Positions 1 to 12,960 of a stretch of DNA of 64,000 bases are shown here, in pieces. The notes beneath the pieces are model-generated. The model searched no databases. It saw only the letters and a program-made list of their open reading frames with translations, and was not told the origin of the DNA. This DNA is from Solea solea (Eukaryota > Chordata > Actinopteri > Pleuronectiformes > Soleidae). The stretch is taken from NCBI RefSeq assembly GCF_958295425.1, contig NC_081145.1, forward strand, positions 14,599,443 through 14,663,442, in the 5' to 3' direction. The translations under genes and the position numbers were made by a program. Every line of letters begins with the position of its first letter. The stretch's first letter is position 1.

Positions 1-511
1 TACACAACTTGTGCATTCAAATGACTCGAAAATAAGTTGTGTATTATTATGTTTTGCAGACTATTCACGACACTGCATTGTATCTGGCCTTCAGACACGT
101 GTTAGTAAAGCATACACACTGAAAAAGGCTATTTTTCTTTTTTTTTATACAGATTGCAATTTGAATTGGCGAATCGTTAAACATCAACACACCTTATGAT
201 CAGTAACGCCTGCACCTTCACATATTCACAACTTATTTATTTAACTCGCTGCCCTGTGAAAACAGATCTCGTTATTACTCGGCATGTAGGATCTAGAATT
301 GTACAATTTCTGTCATCATACAGAGACAGTTTAATTTTCCATAACGACTGGAAGCCTGACATATTTAAAGCTCAGTCACGTAAACCTCTAATAAACCCCG
401 CCCCCAAAAACAAATAAAATAATTTGATGGATGATTTCTGTACAATATGTGAATTATTAAGCTATAGATGCTCATAGGCTGACGTTTAAAGCTATAATCT
501 ATACACACCAG
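1..511. other. Unique non-coding DNA
   Basis: No gene is seen. The open frames here are short (73 codons or fewer) and overlap one another on both strands. The sequence is AT-rich and has no tandem repeat of note. A short C/A-rich patch lies near 397-415. Confidence 0.5.
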
Positions 512-620
512 TTGCGAACACACAAGAGGCACAAGAGCAGTGGGCACCCCAGTCATGGGATTTGAACCAATGACCCACCTGTCACAAGCCCAGTTCCTTT
601 CCTCTTGACCATGGGCTAAC
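512..620 (-). repeat. tRNA-derived SINE fragment, decayed
   Basis: Read on the minus strand, this begins with a degenerate tRNA-like head (GCCCATGGTCAAGAGG, a weak box A). It continues through an intact box B, GGTTCAAATCC (plus strand 558-568), into CCCACTGCTCTTGTGC, the body of a SINE common in teleosts. The copy at 34211-34427 is the best preserved relative here. The segment between box B and the CCCACTGCTC motif is shorter than in that copy, so this copy carries an internal deletion. The family assignment rests on recalled fish repeats, not on a library search. Confidence 0.6.
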
Positions 621-1757
621 CCATGAAACAGACACTGTCCATATGACCAAACACTCTACTGCTTTTAATCACAATAATTGTATTTTTTTATATGATCGAT
701 TTGGTTGCCTCTTTCATTTGAGACGTCAGTCTTTTGCTGCTGGACCCCGGTCCATTTACTTGGTCCTCAGCTATCAAATCCATCAGTTTGTGCCACCCCC
801 TGTCCAGCCCACAATCCCTCTATTTTGGGTGTCTCACAAAGCCGCTGATGTGATTAGAGAGGATGATGATTACAGTTACATAACAGAATCAAATTAATTT
901 GTGGCCTGAACACGGCAGTGGCAGCAGGAAATCACTCAAGCTCTCAAATCTGCCTTTCTCTTGGTCGCTCCTGTATTCCCTATCTTCTCGCAACAACCCC
1001 CTCCCTTCCCATTTTGCTGCACTCGCTGCCCCCCTCCTGGAACACACAGACACACCCCTCTCTCCTCCCAGCCCCTCCCTCCAGTCAATTAAAGTCACAT
1101 CGAGGGATTAAAAGGAAGTAGGTCAGTGGAGCATTGCTGGGGGAAAAAAAATGCAACAAACCAAGTCAGAAGCCACTGTGTTGAGCTTGTGAAACACAGA
1201 CCAAACAATGGCGACTTGTGATCTCATCCTTTTGCTAACCAGAGCTGGGGCACATCATGGAAGGCAGGTTCAAATCCTACAAACTGAGCTTTGCCATCAC
1301 CTTGATTTTGCTGCAGCTCACAGGGAACCCCCTGGAGGGCAGCCTCAGGAGCTAGACTTTGGTGGTGGACACTTGATAGCCTCCACAGAATGCTTTGTCT
1401 CCAGGTCCCCAAACAGACCCTCTTCAAAAGCAGGATTATAGCAGCCCCATAGCTCCTCTGAAAGCAGGCAGAGCCAACAGCAGCCGTGCAAGGCCAAACC
1501 ATCCAATCTGGATAATGTGTACAGATTAATCCAACATCTTTATGTTAAATTGTGCAATTCTGTGACTTTGCGTCCATATGCACTGATCATTTATGACACA
1601 TTAACAAAGAATGACATGATATATTATCAATAACAAATTACATTGAATTATTAAGACAGTTAGTTGTCTTTGCAGGTTTTAGTACAAATGAATACAGTGC
1701 ATATTTTAGTCAGGGAGCTACAGATTCCCATTCATGATATGAAAAGTAGAATTAGCA
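621..1757. other. Non-coding DNA with a pyrimidine-rich patch
   Basis: No gene is supported. About 940-1090 is strongly pyrimidine-biased on the plus strand (TCTC and CCCTCC runs), and the open frames there are by-products of that bias. An isolated box-B-like word, GGTTCAAATCC, sits at 1267-1277 with no convincing box A upstream. It may be a last trace of a tRNA-derived SINE. Confidence 0.45.
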
Positions 1758-2144
1758 AAGGGGTGTCAAACTCATTTTAGTTCACATATAGTATACAACA
1801 TATAGTTGATCTCAAGTGGGCCGGACTAGTGAAATAATAGCATAATAACATATGAATTACAAGAACTCCAAATTTGTACAAAACCTATTATGAACAACCT
1901 GAATTCCCTTGAGAAAAACAAGGGCAATTTCAACAATACTATGCCTAAGTTTACCATTTCCACATGTGCATTACAACTTACAGATCACAGTGGATCTGCA
2001 AAGGCGCGACACATTTAGACACAGTTATCTGGAACTGAAAAATACAGTATTCCACATTATGATTACATTATTTTCACATGATTCATCACGTGGGGCGAAT
2101 TCGACCCACTGGATGGGCCGCGGGCCATACGTTTGACACCCCTG
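1758..2144. mobile_element. hAT-type non-autonomous DNA transposon (MITE)
   Basis: This 387-bp element has terminal inverted repeats. The left end reads AAGGGGTGTCAAAC and the right end GTTTGACACCCCTG, the reverse complement of the canonical CAGGGGTGTCAAAC, so the left end is degraded in its first bases. The flanks AATTAGCA (1750-1757) and AGTTAGCT (2145-2152) agree at 6 of 8 positions, as expected for a worn 8-bp target-site duplication of the hAT superfamily. Inside are fragments such as GGGCCGGACTAGTG and GGGCCGCGGGCCATAC, typical of the fish family with this end. There is no transposase frame, so it would have been mobilised in trans. The superfamily call is firm; a family name would need a repeat library. 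Confidence 0.8.
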
Positions 2145-2201
2145 AGTTAGCTGATTCCTTAGCCCAGCTTGAGTTCATACATCAACTACAGCAAAGATCA
2201 A

Positions 2202-2204
<3 letters not shown>

Positions 2205-2237
<33 letters not shown>
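2205..2237. repeat. (TA)n microsatellite
   Basis: About 16 uninterrupted TA units. They lie 60 bp downstream of the hAT element's right end and are probably unrelated to it. Confidence 0.95.
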
Positions 2238-2240
<3 letters not shown>

Positions 2241-2594
2241 CACTATGGTGGCCAATCGATCAACGTGTGAGTGTAGGTTTAACCTGCTCAGCTGTTTCCG
2301 TCTGAATGGAATGGTGTAAGTGGCCTCGGCTGTTTGATAGAAACTCAGCAGGGGAGGTGAGCAGGGAAAGGCCTTGCTTGAGCTGCGCCATGACAGAGTG
2401 ATGCTGCTGTCAACATACTGCATCGTATTTGTCTAACTTAATCAGCCTCACGCTCACCACACACTATACGGGAGTGAATAATAATGGGAGGCAAAGAAGC
2501 AAGCTTGTCATCATTGCACATTTACACGTGGAATTTATCTTTCCTCGTTCTCACCAGCTGTGAACGTCTAGACGTTGTAAGAAAAAAAAAGCGA

Positions 2595-2613
2595 GGGGGG
2601 GTGGGGGAGGGGG
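2595..2613 (+). other. Potential G-quadruplex tract
   Basis: The tract is G7-T-G5-A-G5, directly preceded by an A-rich run. Splitting the G7 run gives four G3+ tracts with one-base loops, which fits the usual intramolecular G-quadruplex rule. No function is implied. Confidence 0.5.
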
Positions 2614-3004
2614 TTAACAGAGAAAAGACAACACATCTAATCCTTCCGCAACACCATATTCTGATGATGGTTAAAGGGTCTGGTAAGACATATTTTTGTT
2701 TAGGGAGTTGATAATAACCAGACTGATGATATGATTAACACACTGACCAGTGAGGGGAAAAAATAATACTCTTTATAATTCATCTTTAAATGAGTCTAAC
2801 TAAATATATAGATGAGTATCGTCGTATCATATGGAAAATGTATTTTAGTGACCAGCTGTGTATATTTAATAAAAAAAAAGAAAAAAATATTATTGTTTAT
2901 TAGTAAATATGCAAAAATGTGATCACATTTCTGTAGATAAATATTGTAAATGATGCCATCTTGTAAAAAGTAGAATGTTTTTTTTATTTTTGCTTCTCCC
3001 TCTC

Positions 3005-3136
3005 CAGGAGTCAATTTAGAGTGCACCTTGGGTACCTTGCCCAGGGGGGGTACTCTAGCCCTCAACCTGGCGGGGACATGGACCGACAACCCTTGGTCAA
3101 AAGCCAATTCCCCTCTCCGCTTAGCTATGGGCTGCC
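3005..3136 (-). repeat. tRNA-derived SINE fragment, decayed
   Basis: Read on the minus strand it starts GGGCAGCCCATAGCTAAGCG, which lines up with GCAGCCCGTGGCCAAGTGG of the copy ending at 34427. It then passes through a mutated box B (GTCGGTCCATGTCCCC) and reaches GGGCAAGGTACCC. The 3' half, including the CCCACTGCTCC and AATAAA-like tail segments, is missing or unrecognisable. The left boundary is approximate. Confidence 0.6.
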
Positions 3137-3337
3137 CAGTGGAAAGTGGAAAGTTAATACTAAATGTGAAAAAAAGCCCACTTCCAGATGATTCCATCTT
3201 CACTATAAAGCCGCTGACACATTTTTTTTCCACCGCTAATGTATCTGACTGCCATAGATATGAAGGATAAACTCAGCAAAGGTGTGGAAATTGCTGTCAT
3301 CAACTTGAAATGCTGATTTACAGAGCAGAGTTGATTT

Positions 3338-3375
3338 AAGGTGTGGACATAGAGAAGCTTCTCTGTCCACACCTT
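3338..3375. other. Near-perfect 38-bp palindrome
   Basis: AAGGTGTGGACA is followed by TA, then GAGAAGC, and then the exact reverse complement GCTTCTC TGTCCACACCTT. The arms pair over 19 bp with a 2-base bulge and no loop, centred on AAGCTT. It could form a cruciform, or it could be what remains of a MITE or inverted duplication. No target-site duplication was found. Confidence 0.85.
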
Positions 3376-5400
3376 CCAAAAGGGATTTGTAGAGACATAT
3401 CCGCTACTCCCTGATGACCAATAAAGGCCTAGAAGAAGGAAATTAAATAATTCCTTTTGACATCAGATAGTTCAAAAGACTACTGGGCTCATGATGCAGC
3501 ACTCTTATTGTAAACTCACTAAAAAAAGTGCTTCAGAGACGGTCATAACTCCTTTTATTTACAGGTTGAATTACTTGAACTCTTGTCTGATTTATCTAAG
3601 AACTATTAGTTAGTAATTTGGACAGTATTGTGTAATGAGCACTGATGATGATGATGAGGCATGGAGGAATCAATGATTTCTGCATCAACTTGCATTGAGT
3701 AAACAGCAGGGTTTCCCGTTGTGAGTGAGGAAACTCATTCATTCATGTTGATACATGACGAAGCAGTCATTCAGAGGATGGGATAATACGAGTTGTTAAA
3801 AACACACACACACACAGTTACAATGCTTTTTTGAAAGCAAAATGTCTGTATGATAAAACGTATTCAAGAAAACACAAACTTTGACTATAGTGGCTCAATA
3901 TTTGTTACTCTGATGATAAAAACAATGCAACAAGGAAGAGGACAATCAAACATAACATGGAGATGCTGCTCTACTAGCCTTTAAATATTTACAATTCAAA
4001 TTGTTTGCACAAGTGTATTGAACTCCACTGTTGAAATAAAAAAAATAAAAAAATACTGTGTTTTTCATCAGATCAGATGTGAGATATGTTTACTGATTAT
4101 AATTCATTCATATACAACAAATGTCCATGATACATCCAGACTAAGTGAACGACAACAGGACACCTCATAATGCATACCAATGATTACTGGTGCTAAATAA
4201 TGCTCTATCTGAGAAGAGCAAAATGAAAATCAAATTGCTGCACTTTTACACAATGGTGCGCTTGGCACAAATGCTAGTGCTAGACGACGATGATGATGAT
4301 GATGATGATGGGCTCATCCGTTTCCACTCAGCCTCTACTCTGGTGATTAGTTGTTAGATGAAATACTCAATTTGTCTGCACATTAATTTCAGATTTAAAA
4401 AAAAAAAAAAAATGGTCAAGCCTGCCACATCAACATTACATCAAGGCAAACCCCTGGCAGGGAGGCTGGCTCAAGCCCATCCCTCCAGACGTCCTCCATA
4501 ATAAGCATGTTATCGCATCCTGAATTCAATTAGAGCAGGACAGAGATCTAGACAGCTGCATGTTAAAGTGTCTGCACCTCAGGATTCCCCCTGCGTTATC
4601 AGATGAGGGAGATGATTGAAACAAACCTGATTGGCTCTGCGAGAAACCGCCGCGAGTCACTTTAAAAGAAACTTAAGAATCCATTTGTCACACCTATCAC
4701 ATGGAGAAATCACTAGATATGATGATACGAGGACTTTTTGATGAGATAAATGTTGCATAAAACTAATATGTAGAGTTCTGTGCGAGGTTGGAAGGGCACA
4801 GTCTGCATTAAGAAGATACATTTAGCCTTTTAGTTGAAAGCCTGACTGTTGATACAGACACACAAAAGGGATTATTATGCGAATCTTGAGAAAAATACAC
4901 AAAGAAATGAGACTTTCGTGAGCCTCCTTCTGATCTAAAGGTTTAAAAGACTCGGAGCCCCTTAATTGTGCACACACAAACAACTCTGCAGTGTTCCGAA
5001 TGTCATCAAAGGACCCTCAACAAAAAGTTCACATGTGTATTTTAAAGGTAAAACTAAAGCAACGGAGCTGGCAAGATTAGCTACTCTGAGCCTTTGAAGA
5101 AATGGCAGTGACAGTGTGATATTCCACAGACTCTTCACAGAGGATGAAAGTCTAAGAAAAGCAAAGGATGAAATCTGCATCCCCGAAAGAGCCTGCTGCT
5201 CTAATCTTTGCATTGTGAAGGCAAAAGACGAGTGAGTCAGATTTACGTCACTGTTTGTTTGCTCTCTTTTTTCCACCCACAAATGCAGCTTCCTGCTTCC
5301 TCTTTCAGACTTGCCTTAAGGAGATGAATCGTTTTACAGTTAAGTTCCTCATTTAAATGAAGTGGGCGGGATGTGGGGAGGGTGTTTCAATCACTTATAT
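3376..5400. other. Unique non-coding DNA with short simple repeats
   Basis: No gene is seen. Simple repeats are a short (AC)n near 3803-3818, (GAT)n at 4289-4310 and a 16-base A run at 4397-4412. About 4490-4690 is complex, non-repetitive sequence with words such as TTCAATTAGAGC and GAAACCGCCGCGAGTC. By texture it could be a conserved non-coding element, but that is a guess. The 106-codon minus-strand frame at 4962-5282 resembles no known protein. Confidence 0.45.
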
Positions 5401-8400
5401 AAATATTTGCATTCACATGGGCTGACCCTTTGGAATCGTCTATTACTTAATCTCTTTCACCCGCTGGCCCCCACCTCGCATCAAGACACGCTTATTTACC
5501 TCTCCTGCTCACCCATTCAATAAGACTCCAGCCAGCCCAGAGACATTAGCCACACTGCTCCAAAGACGGCTATGCAGCTTTGTTCGCAGCTTTGTTCTGA
5601 GGGACAAATAAAGCCTGCTATGTGAGACTAGGAGGAGATGAGTAAGGAGGGGGATTGGACCACTGGGGAGACTGGCAAGTCCTCTGTTTCTACCCTCTAA
5701 TGCTTTGACAGTGAGTAATAAAGTGACCACGGCACTGGGCATGATGCCGACCTTGAGATTTTCTCTTCAAGATAGAAGCCGGGCGGCGGAAAAGGAGCGA
5801 GGTGGTCATCCTTCGACTACAATGTGTGTGTGATTTACTGGGCAGACGCAACGATAGTGATCTGGGATGGATCTCAGAAGAGACAGGGCTCCTGCATCTT
5901 TAATTGTTCAGAGGAACAGAGCCTCATCACAATTATAGAGCATTCAGGAAGCCTCCAAACTCATTTAACTCTTCTCATCTGGGAACGCGAATCCACTGAA
6001 CACAAATTCCTCTTCTGCCACCTGCGGCAAAAATCTTTTTTTTTTTCTTTTTTTTTTTTAAAAAGATTAATACGATAAAAGATTTAAGAACATTCATCAA
6101 CACAGAGGTAAAGACTCATTGTGGAACATAAAACCTCTCAACATGTCAGCAAATAGAATGGGTAACAGAGATGCACCAAATGACTTGACTTCCCCCTTAT
6201 TTTCAGTCTCATTGCTTTAATTAAACCTAAGCTGTAAAAAATGTGTGTGGTTTTTTTTGCACAAAAAAACACTCATTATGTCTGTTCTTTTAGTCAGTTC
6301 CTTGTCTGCCTGTCTGTAGTGATCACACAGGGACAGTGAGTGAACAACATGCGCAGGGCAATACACCTAACATTCATTATAAGCCTTCTCATCTCTCTGC
6401 GCACTCATAATCTACCTCCCCGTGCAGAGCATGAGGTAAATTACCACTATAATTGAAACATTGTACATGTTTAGCAAATGTGAGCTCGCTCATCCGTGCG
6501 GAGACGGAGGCAGGAGATACATTAAAACAAACTAATAAAGTGAATGCTGCGTCGCACTCTCATCAAAGATGGGCACATAAACACTTTGCACCGGCGCTGC
6601 ACATTATAATATGAAAGTGAAAGAGGCCGATGTCTCAACAACAACTGGTCCGCACAAATGAAGCCAAAAGGGACTGAGACGTAGTCTCTCTTATCTTAAT
6701 GGATAGATTGCTGTATATATAGTGTATCACTGCCATTGTGATGGATGTCCCTGGGCATTGCCAGTAAGTGCACTCTTACTCCGTGCATGACCCCTCAGCG
6801 AGACGCAGCATCACAGGATGAGGCCCAGAGTATTAGAAAGGTGTGACCAAGATATTTCTCTTTCTTCTTCTCCCTTGTTTTCCTCTCTCTTTCACACACA
6901 CACACACACATATTCACGGTGAAAGCTACATTTTGTCCCTTCAAGCAATCCTCATTGAGGCTTTCAAGGACCATGAGAGTGAATCAATATTTGAGATAAA
7001 GTAACCACACCTTTGTCAAGAGTGTATCTTTAATGCCGACACAATATGGCAGTACCAATGTTTACAAGGAACTCTTCACCCAGGCAGCCTGTGCTGATAT
7101 TTTTTATCTGCATATGAGTGAAATCACGGAAGAATGCCCCTGATGCCTTTCAAAACACAGGATTTGTGTGGTGAATATCTGCACAATTCCCCAAGTACGG
7201 ACAAGAACTAAGCAGACGATGTGCTTCACCGTCAGTGAATTGCACCAACATACACCTGTAGAGGGCATTGTAACGCATGTAGGAACAGTGTCCCTGCTGT
7301 GTGCCTTGTGAAGCCAATGAAGGAAAACACACGACATGGCAGAACTGTCGGCACAGTGCAAGCCTCCCTCTGCATTACCACATCCCCCTGATCATGGATC
7401 TTTAGTCATGATGGTCACACGAGAGAAGGGGGAAAAGAAGTGACATAATATCCTCCGTTTCAGCACATCTGTTCCCCATCTGACAGCCATCCAGACATAT
7501 TTAGTGAGGTTTTCTGCCCCTGCTGTGGAGATTGTAAACAGGCCATTCAGCCTGTGTTGCTAACTCAAAAAAGATGTGAGGCCCATGGCCAAGTCTGCCT
7601 TCAACCTGGGGCCTTCTGATTATGCTGGCCTTGGGGCAGATTCAGCCTCTTCACTTAACATCAATCTAAGCCACAACACCTGGTCTGAGATCAGTGAGGG
7701 AGCATGGGCTCTGAAAACAGGGGTTTTGTCTGCAGCAAGCCAGGGCAGAGCGACGCGTGGATAACTTGGGTTACATAATGTGTTGCCCACTCCAACTCCA
7801 GTCCCGATGAGGAAAGAGCCTTTCAATTCACCTCACAATGACGAGCCGTACAGGAGCGAGGCAGAGAAGAAAAGCGCGAGGCTGCACCAATCCCATTTGT
7901 ATTTTCAAGATGAGGCTCTATCAGACAAAGGTGTCGCTCGTAAGTATCCGCGTGTAATGTGGTTTAATCTCGCGCCGAAGACATTGTAAATGACTGCTTA
8001 AGACCTCTCATTCATCTGCTGCACCGCTGGTACGCATCCATTTGATCAGCATCATTTAGCATGTAAACATGCTGCTGGTGACAGGTATCAGCGCTGCCTC
8101 TGTAATCATACACATACCTCAGCACTGTGGCACGTCCTCATCTATCTCCCGCTCCTCAGAGGCAGCGCAGCCTCCCAATCAGAACGGATAATACCCTGTG
8201 GACCAACTACCACCATCTACACAGACAGAGAAACAGTGCAGCTAAGAAGAAAAGACAGCCCAGGCCCATTTAGCATCGGCGTGTTGACACTAATGGACAC
8301 ACAGACTACACCCTCATGTTTGAGAATAAGGATATTATGCAGACATCCAGCTAGCCCTTCGCTTCCCTCCCCGAAGCATAAGGCGATGAGGGAACAATTG

Positions 8401-8600
8401 GTTTCATGGGTGCTGTGGGGTATCATTTGGTAAGGTCTCCCCCGTCTCTGCCTCGACTTTGTGAGTTGGAGCTGGTAAAGTTTAGGAGGAAGGGGTATAA
8501 TCTCAGACTCTTGCCAGCCCAGTGCACTCTTTGGGATAATGTTCTTATTGGGCGTGATCCTCTGACTGCAGAAGTCATGCCGTCTTTACTCAGAAAAGCA
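5401..8600. other. Unique non-coding DNA
   Basis: No gene is supported. There is a T-rich run near 6036-6060 and a (CA)n tract at 6893-6910. About 6340-6620 is complex AT-rich sequence with CTATAATTGAAAC and ACAAACTAATAAAG words and is a possible regulatory element. Frames of 60-85 codons at 7104-7361 (minus) and 7576-7764 (plus) look varied in amino acids but match nothing I know and have no convincing splice sites. Confidence 0.45.
6893..6910. repeat. (CA)n microsatellite
   Basis: Nine CA units, preceded by a TC-rich stretch from about 6856. Confidence 0.9.
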
Positions 8601-10686
8601 GAGGGGGGGTGGGGGTACTGGAGGTGGGTGGCTGGCTTCGCCCCGACAAATATGTAAAACGAGAGAGAGAGAGAAAAAAAAAAGCTGTTCCTGTTACAAT
8701 TGCTTAACCACACATTTGCAGAAAATTTGATAACTTGGAATAACACAAAAAAAGAAGGTTTGTGTAGCCATAATTACCCCTACAATCATATGAAAAAAAA
8801 AAAATCATATCTGTGTGACTCCATGGTGAAAAACAACCACCTCCAAATTCAGGATTTATTTTCATTTTCAATACTGACACCGAAAACTGAAATTTGAAAG
8901 AAAATGTGACTTTAACTATTCATTAGAGAAATATTTGCAGGTATAACTACAAGCTATGTCAATATTTGACTCAGACCTTGACAAGATGTTGGCAATATAT
9001 ACTTATACAGTTGCATGAGTACAAAAAAATATAAAACAGGAATGCAATAATAGCAAATGTGTCTAATAATGCTGTATGAGTGCATAGTGTAGAGACAGGT
9101 TCAATTCAGCAGACCAGAGAATAATGCTAGGCTGGTAGTACAACTGTTTGTTTTTTTTTAGCTCACAGCATTAACTATATGATGTTTGCCTCACATCAGA
9201 GAGCCTTTTGAAGAATTATTAAACAATCTGCGAGGCTTTAGGTGACAACACAGAGTGCTGGCAACTCCTCAGCATCTGATAAAGTCCATTTCCTCGCCCG
9301 TGGCTCACAATCTGAGAGATCAATTTCAATCTGGAGATGTGATAAAGAGAGTTGACAGTGGGTCCCTGCAGCTGGAAATACACAATGTCATGTCTGAAAA
9401 TAACTGATGAGAAATCATCCAAGTTCAAAATGTGCATTGATTCCATGGCCCCACTCCCACTTTCATACCAGTAATTTTGTCCATCAGGTGGACAAAAAGG
9501 CGTGAAGTTTAACAGAGGAGCAAATAACGACGATCCACGTGCTAAAATAAAATATTATGTTAAACATAGTTTATTACAGTCATTGTTCGGCACAGTTTAA
9601 CTAATCTAGATGATGAAATGTCGTACAACAAATGTGCACTTTATTAACCAAAAGACATTGGAGTCAGACTGTGTTGCTCACCAGACATTGTTGATTGTGT
9701 TATCTATGAGGCCCGGCTGTGCAACTCTCCTCTTGGCTCCTGCACTTGAGGATTGTCCCTTACCTCTCCACTACCCCAAGCACTGCTTCTCCCCTGCACT
9801 CTAATTGCCTCCATTACTGTATCTGCAGTCAGATAAAATGCTAATTTCACAGCACATTAATTTCTCCAGGCTGAACAATAAGCAACACAAAGCCCAGGCC
9901 GCCTGTCTTTGCCTGGGCAGGCACGTCTGTAGCGCTGGGCTCTTTCCCAACGGTAGAGGAGTGAGAGTGCCATTATGCACAGGTCAATGAAATGAAGGAA
10001 AAATCCATCGATTCTACATTTGAAAAGAAAACACAGGAGAAGGGCTGGGACAGGGTGATTTATCAGTCTCAGATGGAGTCTGGCAGTCAGGCCTGGAAAA
10101 AATGCTGTGGAGAAATGTTCCATCCTCCTGCTTGGACCAAGCTATAACACAGTAACACATGCCCATAAATACATGTAGTGTTTTAATCATCACCTGCAGG
10201 CACAGGGCTTTATGAAACTGGATCAGAGTTGTGGGGACTTCACTGTGAATTAAGCCAAATGATCTGTGGTTGACAATTCTTACATTTTTCCAACACAGCT
10301 ATATCTCTGATCTACTTAACTTTTATAGGGTTATAAAACTAATTTCACATCCATCATTTTTTAATTTTGGAGTTCATCGATCATCCCTTTTTCCTCTTGC
10401 TCAGAAGCACCCGTCTGTGCACATCAACCTAATATTCTCATATTATATGCATGGCTTCATCCTCCCTCCAGCATACCCAACTGTCTCTGGATTAGCAAGT
10501 CCACACCCCACTTCACAAATCAAAACGTTAACATAATAGCTCCTATCCTCTAATGGCTGCACAACACACTTCATTTATTCCGCCACAGTTTTTTAATAAG
10601 TCATTATCAAATTCTGCTTAATTCTATTCAGCCCTGGAGGAAGAGTGGAAAAGTGCTGTTAACCCTATGTAAAATGTGCATTTGTT

Positions 10687-10688
<2 letters not shown>
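8601..10688. other. Non-coding DNA, G-rich tract then AT-rich
   Basis: No gene is seen. The block opens with a G-rich tract (8603-8628: G7-T-G5, then GG and GGG runs), a second potential quadruplex site, and a short (GA)n plus A run near 8661-8683. The rest is AT-rich. About 9790-9960 is complex sequence containing CACATTAATTTCTCC and AATAAGCAACAC words; it is a weak regulatory candidate only. Confidence 0.45.

Positions 10689-10736
<48 letters not shown>
10689..10736. repeat. (TG)24 microsatellite
   Basis: Perfect run of 24 TG units (48 bp). A frame on the minus strand across it reads as alternating His-Thr and is an artefact. Confidence 0.98.
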
Positions 10737-10738
<2 letters not shown>

Positions 10739-12897
10739 TGTGCCAGGAGCAGAGTGAATTCTGACCCAGGGACAGTCTCTCTTCCTGGGTGAGGCAGATT
10801 TCTGCCTCGGAGTGAGGCTGGCCTCAACTCTCTCTCTGATAAGTTCTTCTCATGAAGAGCACTGCAGGGCTCAGCACACTGTGCACAAACATAAACAAGT
10901 CACATATAAAGTCACAATGCAACTCTGTGATTACACAGTGCATTAACAAAGGCTGCCGACACACTGGTGTGACACAAGTTGCTCGGTGATGAACAGGTAG
11001 GCTGAATCAAAGGAGACCCCTGGTGTTTTCTTTTCTTCCCCTTGTCCCTCTTACGTCCTTCACGGAGGACGCGAACATGTCAACTGAGAGATTATCCCAT
11101 ACTTTGCTTTGAGTAAAATATATTTTGTGTATAAAAAAAAAGAAGAAGAGAGCCTATATCTTTCTGTTACAATATTTGATGACAGCTGTCGCAAAAACAT
11201 CCCCACTTCCTCACCTCAGCTACCTCATCACAGCGCGCAGACAGCAGACATGTGCACGACTCAAACGAGGTGACTGATGGAACTGAAATAAACTCGTGTC
11301 AGAAAGTGTTTTCTTCCCTGCAGCAGGTGATGTTTTGAGCAGGAGCCAATCTCAGGTCAGACAGTGGAACAGCGCCGCGACTCTTCTTCCTCAAAGGCTG
11401 TTCACTCACTGCATGTCAGGCAGACTCATGTTTTACATTTAAGGCTAATAAACATATACATATATAGCCTGCTGCCTGTAAGTTCTCCCAATAGTAATTA
11501 TTTTAGAATCTCAAGAAGTTGAGATTGAACTCATCCGTGTTTTCCATTTCAGGTTGTAACTTGTATCTGTTACTGTGTTGGAGACGGAATTAATGGTAAA
11601 AATCCTCAGACCTTTACATACTTCCAAATATCCCCTGTTAAAGATCAACTGGTGTAAACATTACACTGTTGGGAATGGTTGGTCCCAGACTCACATTCTA
11701 GAAATGAAATTATATAAAAGAAAATTGCTAATGACAGCATAACCTTAGAAATGAAAGTGTAATATGAAATAATTTACAGCAGCATGGACTGTCTGCCAAA
11801 GAGAAAAGGTGACCTTTTTTTGACTTGAAGAAGCGTCATTCTACCTTATTACTATAATTTCTTTTAAAAAAAAATTCAAAATCAAATAAAAAAGAAATTC
11901 CCAATGTTGGCTAATATGTCAGGGTCCTGGATGAAATCATCAAGTCTTCTCTATAAAAGTTAATATCATGGGTTACTTGAGCTCTTTTAACTGCATGATT
12001 AAAATGTATTCAAGAAAATCAAATATGCGGGGACACAGGGACATGGGTTAGCTAATTTATTAGAAATTGAACATAAACCATCTAATAATTCATCTGTATA
12101 CCGTGTGTGGTTCAGACCACTGACTTACAAATGGCGTTGAATCGTGTTTCCTTGTATAATAACGGAATGTCTAATGTAAACGTGTGCGGGGTTATAAGTA
12201 CAAACAGTGTTGCGTAAGAATTTCAAAATGTTTACCATCCACAGAACTGGAATGGAAGTGAATATCTATTAAAACACCATCAGCTAGTGAAAGGCTTAAG
12301 TGTGGCAGACACTGTTACATCACACTCTAGCTGGTATTAACCCCCTGTTTCTGGGGCCTGCTCTGGCAAGTCTGTGTGGTTCCTCCTGTTTCCATTAAAG
12401 CATCCTGAATGCTGTGGAAGTGTTGACAGACTGAGCACGCCTGCACTGGCTGGCTGGGGACTGGGTGGTGAGGGGGGAGAGAGGGAGACGGAGACGGAGA
12501 GAGAAATTGCCTGGTGCAGGGGAAGCAAAGAGGATGGGAGAGCTGGGGCCACACACTGCATGAGGGACAATAAACAGACAAGCTCTATTACCGCTGCAGC
12601 CCGGTACGTTAGCGGGTACAACGCAAACACTTCTGAAAGATATCAATCACATCATGTTTATCGGGGCGTGTAAAGGACCAGTGAGAGATTAACAGGTGTC
12701 GCGTGTGTTTGAAGTCACTTGATGATACTTTGAGAAGTGATAGTAAGTGGGATGCCACGATGCCTGCGTCCCCCCCACCCCACCCCCATCTAATTAATCC
12801 ATTACTGCAGGGCGTGGAGACTTGGAGCGTGTTACATAACACACTCCAATGTGCTGGAATGGGCCAGTCCCAGTGGACAGTAGGCAGTGAGAAGTGA
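10737..12897. other. Unique non-coding DNA
   Basis: No gene is supported. Sequence is mixed AT-rich with a G/A-rich patch at about 12466-12505 that includes GGAGAC repeats. Several overlapping frames of 80-130 codons on both strands at 12327-13001 arise from this patch and the GA tract that follows; their Ser/Leu-rich translations are low-complexity artefacts. Confidence 0.45.
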
Positions 12898-12960
12898 GTG
12901 AGAGAGAGAGAGAAAAAGAGAGAGAGGGAGAGAGAGGGAGAGAGAGGGAGAGAGAGAGAG
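12898..12960. repeat. (GA)n / (GAGAGG)n tract
   Basis: Purine-only stretch of GA units broken by AAAAA and GGG, giving a GAGAGAGG-type higher period. On the minus strand it reads as a Ser/Leu-rich frame. Confidence 0.9.

Larger units (their letters stand above)
2145..3004. other. Non-coding DNA with TA repeat and G-rich tract
   Basis: No gene is seen. The stretch holds a (TA)n tract at 2205-2237, a G-rich tract at 2595-2613 and an A-rich patch near 2870-2890. Open frames are under 85 codons, and those across the TA tract are low-complexity artefacts. Confidence 0.5.

Noticed and set aside
1267..1277. Isolated box B (GGTTCAAATCC)
   Set aside because: No box A, stem or SINE body could be attached; a tRNA gene is excluded and a SINE remnant cannot be shown.
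4289..4310. (GAT)n tract as part of an acidic coding region
   Set aside because: No open frame extends usefully beyond the repeat.
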